A stretch of 35,194 bases of DNA. It comes from Sphingopyxis sp. (GTDB taxonomy: Bacteria > Pseudomonadota > Alphaproteobacteria > Sphingomonadales > Sphingomonadaceae). The notes beneath the pieces were generated by a model. That model was not told the origin of the DNA and did not search any database. It worked only from the letters and a program-made list of their open reading frames with translations. The stretch is from the NCBI GenBank assembly GCA_030148985.1, contig JASBSJ010000028.1:1-35194 (forward strand), given 5' to 3'. The position numbers and the translations under genes are program-made. Shown piece by piece: positions 32,997 to 35,194 of the stretch; the first letter of the stretch is position 1; every line of letters begins with the position of its first letter.

Positions 32997-33747
32997 TAAG
33001 CTGAGTGAAACCGGCCGCGCGGGCAAGCGCGGGAAGCATGTGCCCGAGCGGCGCTGCGTGGTGACCGGCGAAGTGGCGCCGGCCGAACGGCTCGTGCGCC
33101 TTGCGCTCGGGCCCGACGGCACGATTGCGCCCGATGTTCTCGGCAAGGCGCCGGGGCGCGGGGCGTGGATCGGCGTGACGCGCTCCGAACTCGAAGCCGC
33201 GCAGGCGAAGGGCAAGCTCAAGGGCGGGCTCGCGCGGGCGTTGCACGAGGGGGCTATCACGATCCCCGACGATCTCGGTGCGCGCATCGAGGCGCAGCTC
33301 CAGCGCGCGACGCTTGACCGGCTCGGGCTCGAATCGCGCTCCGGAACCCTGATTTCGGGCAATGAAAAGATCGAGCAGGCGGCGCGGCGCGGGCAGGTTC
33401 GCCTGCTGCTTCATGCCAGTGATGCCGGCGAGGACGGTTGCAAGAAACTCGCCCAGGCATGGCGTGTCGGCGAGGACGACGAGGGTTCCGGCCGCGAAGG
33501 GATGATCTTGCCAGTGGACCGGGCCACCCTATCTATGGCATTGGGGCGAGAAAATGCGGTCCATCTGGCTGTCATCGACGCCCGTGCCGCTGACCGGTTG
33601 CTGGCGCATTTGAGCCGCTGGCAGTTTTTCACCGGATGGAGTAGGGACGCGGCCGACCGCGTTTCGAGCACGAATCCCCGCACGGCGGGTAATGGGACGG
33701 CGTCCACGGATTCCGATAAGGATTCCGATGCTTCGGACGCGTATTGA
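32977..33747 (+). CDS. YlxR (DUF448) - L7Ae-like fusion protein
   Basis: A 256-residue nucleic-acid-binding protein of two parts. Residues about 20-90 are the YlxR/DUF448 domain with its RRCVVTGE and GKAPGRGAWI signatures. Residues about 115-220 look like an L7Ae-type fold (RLGLESRSGTLISGNEKIEQAARRGQVRLLLHASDAGEDGCKKL), which in other bacteria is a separate small gene in this operon. The C-terminus is Ser/Thr/Asp-rich and disordered-looking. The ATG at 32977 has GGGGAGG at ideal spacing and lies within the last 20 bases of nusA; reading frames upstream of it are nusA shadows. YlxR-type proteins bind RNase P RNA in some bacteria, according to the family literature as I recall it. The infB gene follows. 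Confidence 0.88.
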   Translation: MRTPRNDKLSETGRAGKRGKHVPERRCVVTGEVAPAERLVRLALGPDGTIAPDVLGKAPGRGAWIGVTRSELEAAQAKGKLKGGLARALHEGAITIPDDLGARIEAQLQRATLDRLGLESRSGTLISGNEKIEQAARRGQVRLLLHASDAGEDGCKKLAQAWRVGEDDEGSGREGMILPVDRATLSMALGRENAVHLAVIDARAADRLLAHLSRWQFFTGWSRDAADRVSSTNPRTAGNGTASTDSDKDSDASDAY

Positions 33748-33764
33748 AGGAATAAGAAGTTTAG

Positions 33765-35194
33765 ATGAGCGACGAACAGGACAAGCCGACCCTTACCCGC
33801 AAGCCGCTGGGGCTGAAGCGGACGGTCGAGGCCGGCCAGGTGCAGCAGCAATTCAGCCACGGTCGCCGCAACACGGTGGTGGTCGAGGTGAAGCGCCGCC
33901 GCGTGCTCGGTCGCCCCGGCGAGGCCGCCCCCGTGCCCGAGGTTGAAGAGGTCAAGGCCGCACCCGCGCCCGCTCCGGCCCCCGCGACCGCCCCGGTCGC
34001 CGCGAAGCCTGCCGCGCCCAAGCCCGCCGCGGACAGCCTGATGTCGCGCCAGGAACGCCAGGCGCAGCTGCTCCGCGAGGCCGAAGAAGCGCGGATGCAG
34101 GCGCTCGAGGAAAACCGCCGCCGCGAAGAGGCCGAGCGCGCGCGCGCCGCCGAAGAGGAAAGGGCGCGTGCCGAGGCGCGCGAAGAGAAGGCGAAGACCG
34201 TCGAAGCCGCGCCGGCTCCGGGGCCGACCGCTGCGCCCGAAGCGCCGGCTGCTGCCGAAGCTCCCGCTGCCAAGGAAGCGGGCGAGGACGCGCCGCGCAC
34301 GACGCCTGCAGCGACCGTCACACCGGCACCGCGCCGCTTCACGCCGGTCGAGGCGCCGAAGCGCCCCGAACCCAAGCGTCCCGAGCCCAAGTCGGGCCGC
34401 GCGACCGACAACCGTCGCCAGTCGGGCAAGCTCACCGTGTCGCGCGCGCTCAACGACGATGAAGGCGCGCGCGCGCGCAGCCTCGCGGCGCTGAAGCGCG
34501 CCCGCGAGAAGGAAAAGCGTTCGCACATGATTTCGTCGGGCCCGCGGGAGAAGCAGGTCCGCGAAGTCGTCGTGCCCGACAGCATCACGGTGCAGGAACT
34601 CGCCAACCGCATGGCCGAAAAGGGCGCGGATCTGGTGAAGGCGCTGTTCAAGATGGGCATGCCGGTAACGGTCAACCAGTCGATCGACCAAGACACCGCC
34701 GAGCTGCTCGTCACCGAATTCGGGCACGAGATCAAGCGTGTGAGCGAAGCCGACGTCGACATCCGTCATGACGAGGACGTCGACGACGCCGCGCAGCTGA
34801 AGCCGCGCCCCCCGGTCGTGACGATCATGGGTCACGTCGACCACGGCAAGACGTCGCTGCTCGACGCGCTGCGCGGTGCGAATGTGCAGGCGGGCGAGGC
34901 CGGCGGCATCACCCAGCATATCGGCGCCTATCAGGTGAAGACCCCCGACGGATCGCTCGTCACCTTCCTCGATACGCCGGGCCACGAAGCCTTTACCGAG
35001 ATGCGCCAGCGCGGTGCGAACGTCACCGACATCGTGATCCTGGTGGTCGCGGCCGATGACGGGCTGAAGCCGCAGTCGATCGAGGCGATCAACCATGCGA
35101 AGGCGGCCGGCGTGCCGATCATCGTCGCGATCAACAAGGTCGACAAGGAAGGCGCGAACCCGCAGCGCGTCCGCGAACGCCTGCTCGAACACGA
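33765..35194 (+). CDS. infB: Translation initiation factor IF-2, N-terminal part (3' end outside window)
   Basis: IF-2 is the GTPase that brings initiator tRNA to the 30S subunit and promotes subunit joining. The frame is open from the ATG at 33765 to the window edge (476 codons). The long N-terminal region is Ala/Pro/Glu/Lys-rich with coiled-coil character ([21 protein letters not shown]). The IF2-associated [20 protein letters not shown] helix and the N2-type domain [16 protein letters not shown] follow. The G domain starts with G1 GHVDHGKT (K362), G2 [11 protein letters not shown]3 DTPGHEAF and G4 NKVD. The GTPase remainder and domains II-IV are missing. Shine-Dalgarno-like purines (AAGGAATAAGAAG) precede the start. 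It belongs to the operon beginning at rimP. Confidence 0.97.
   Translation, partial: MSDEQDKPTLTRKPLGLKRTVEAGQVQQQFSHGRRNTVVVEVKRRRVLGRPGEAAPVPEVEEVKAAPAPAPAPATAPVAAKPAAPKPAADSLMSRQERQAQLLREAEEARMQALEENRRREEAERARAAEEERARAEAREEKAKTVEAAPAPGPTAAPEAPAAAEAPAAKEAGEDAPRTTPAATVTPAPRRFTPVEAPKRPEPKRPEPKSGRATDNRRQSGKLTVSRALNDDEGARARSLAALKRAREKEKRSHMISSGPREKQVREVVVPDSITVQELANRMAEKGADLVKALFKMGMPVTVNQSIDQDTAELLVTEFGHEIKRVSEADVDIRHDEDVDDAAQLKPRPPVVTIMGHVDHGKTSLLDALRGANVQAGEAGGITQHIGAYQVKTPDGSLVTFLDTPGHEAFTEMRQRGANVTDIVILVVAADDGLKPQSIEAINHAKAAGVPIIVAINKVDKEGANPQRVRERLLEH

Noticed and set aside
31038..33362. A 774-codon minus-strand open frame opposite nusA
   Set aside because: Long antisense frames are common in GC-rich DNA. 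This one is antisense to rimP, nusA and ylxR, which have full family signatures.
33411..35192. A 593-codon minus-strand open frame opposite infB
   Set aside because: Antisense to the GTPase infB. The product is low-complexity Arg/Leu/Gly without recognisable domains.

Overview
The window is a GC-rich stretch of chromosome from an alphaproteobacterium, most likely a sphingomonad (Sphingopyxis/Sphingomonas type). I base this on gene content (PF09608-type exported protein beside a TauE permease, an NfrB-like glycosyltransferase, sucC beside etfBA, the rimP-nusA-ylxR-infB operon) and on the palindromic intergenic repeats. There is no rRNA, tRNA, integrase, transposase, phage gene or CRISPR array. 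The region reads as core chromosome and is densely coding on both strands.

Layout. 1-2.3 kb: the end of clpA meets a convergent fatty-acyl-CoA ligase across a repeat hairpin. 2.4-6.3 kb: an exported hypothetical protein, a fused PabB-PabC folate enzyme and an aspartate-type aminotransferase. 6.5-9 kb: a 35-residue membrane peptide coupled to an exported one-cysteine MsrA, a class A beta-lactamase-like lipoprotein and a small lipoprotein. 9-12.4 kb: sucC, then etfB and etfA, preceded by a perfect 14-base palindrome over a candidate promoter. 12.4-15.3 kb: a DUF389 membrane protein, a JmjC-like cupin protein and, on the minus strand, a PhnA-like protein. 15.3-19.5 kb: an exported methyltransferase-like protein, divergent from an operon with a D-aminoacylase-type amidohydrolase, a four-helix membrane protein and an MDR oxidoreductase. 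19.5-22.1 kb (minus): a DUF885-like metallopeptidase lipoprotein and NhaA. 22.2-24.8 kb: an NfrB-like glycosyltransferase overlapping an outer-membrane barrel candidate. 24.9-28.4 kb: a TauE/SafE permease overlapping a PF09608-type protein, then a HerA-like ATPase. 28.4-30.5 kb: a repeat-rich gap, a VOC protein and a SleB-type cell wall hydrolase (minus). 30.7 kb to the end: the promoter and first four genes of the rimP-nusA-ylxR-infB operon; infB runs off the window.

How the genes fit together. The CoA ligase, EtfBA and SucC belong to fatty-acid or branched-chain amino-acid oxidation feeding the TCA cycle. NhaA, MsrA, the SleB hydrolase and several lipoproteins serve the envelope. The last 4.4 kb is the conserved translation and transcription operon. 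Nested palindromic repeats sit in many of the intergenic gaps. I found no clear new multigene defence or biosynthetic system. The best candidates for a second look are the two-gene glycosyltransferase/outer-membrane module, the small peptide coupled to msrA, and the palindrome in front of etfBA.
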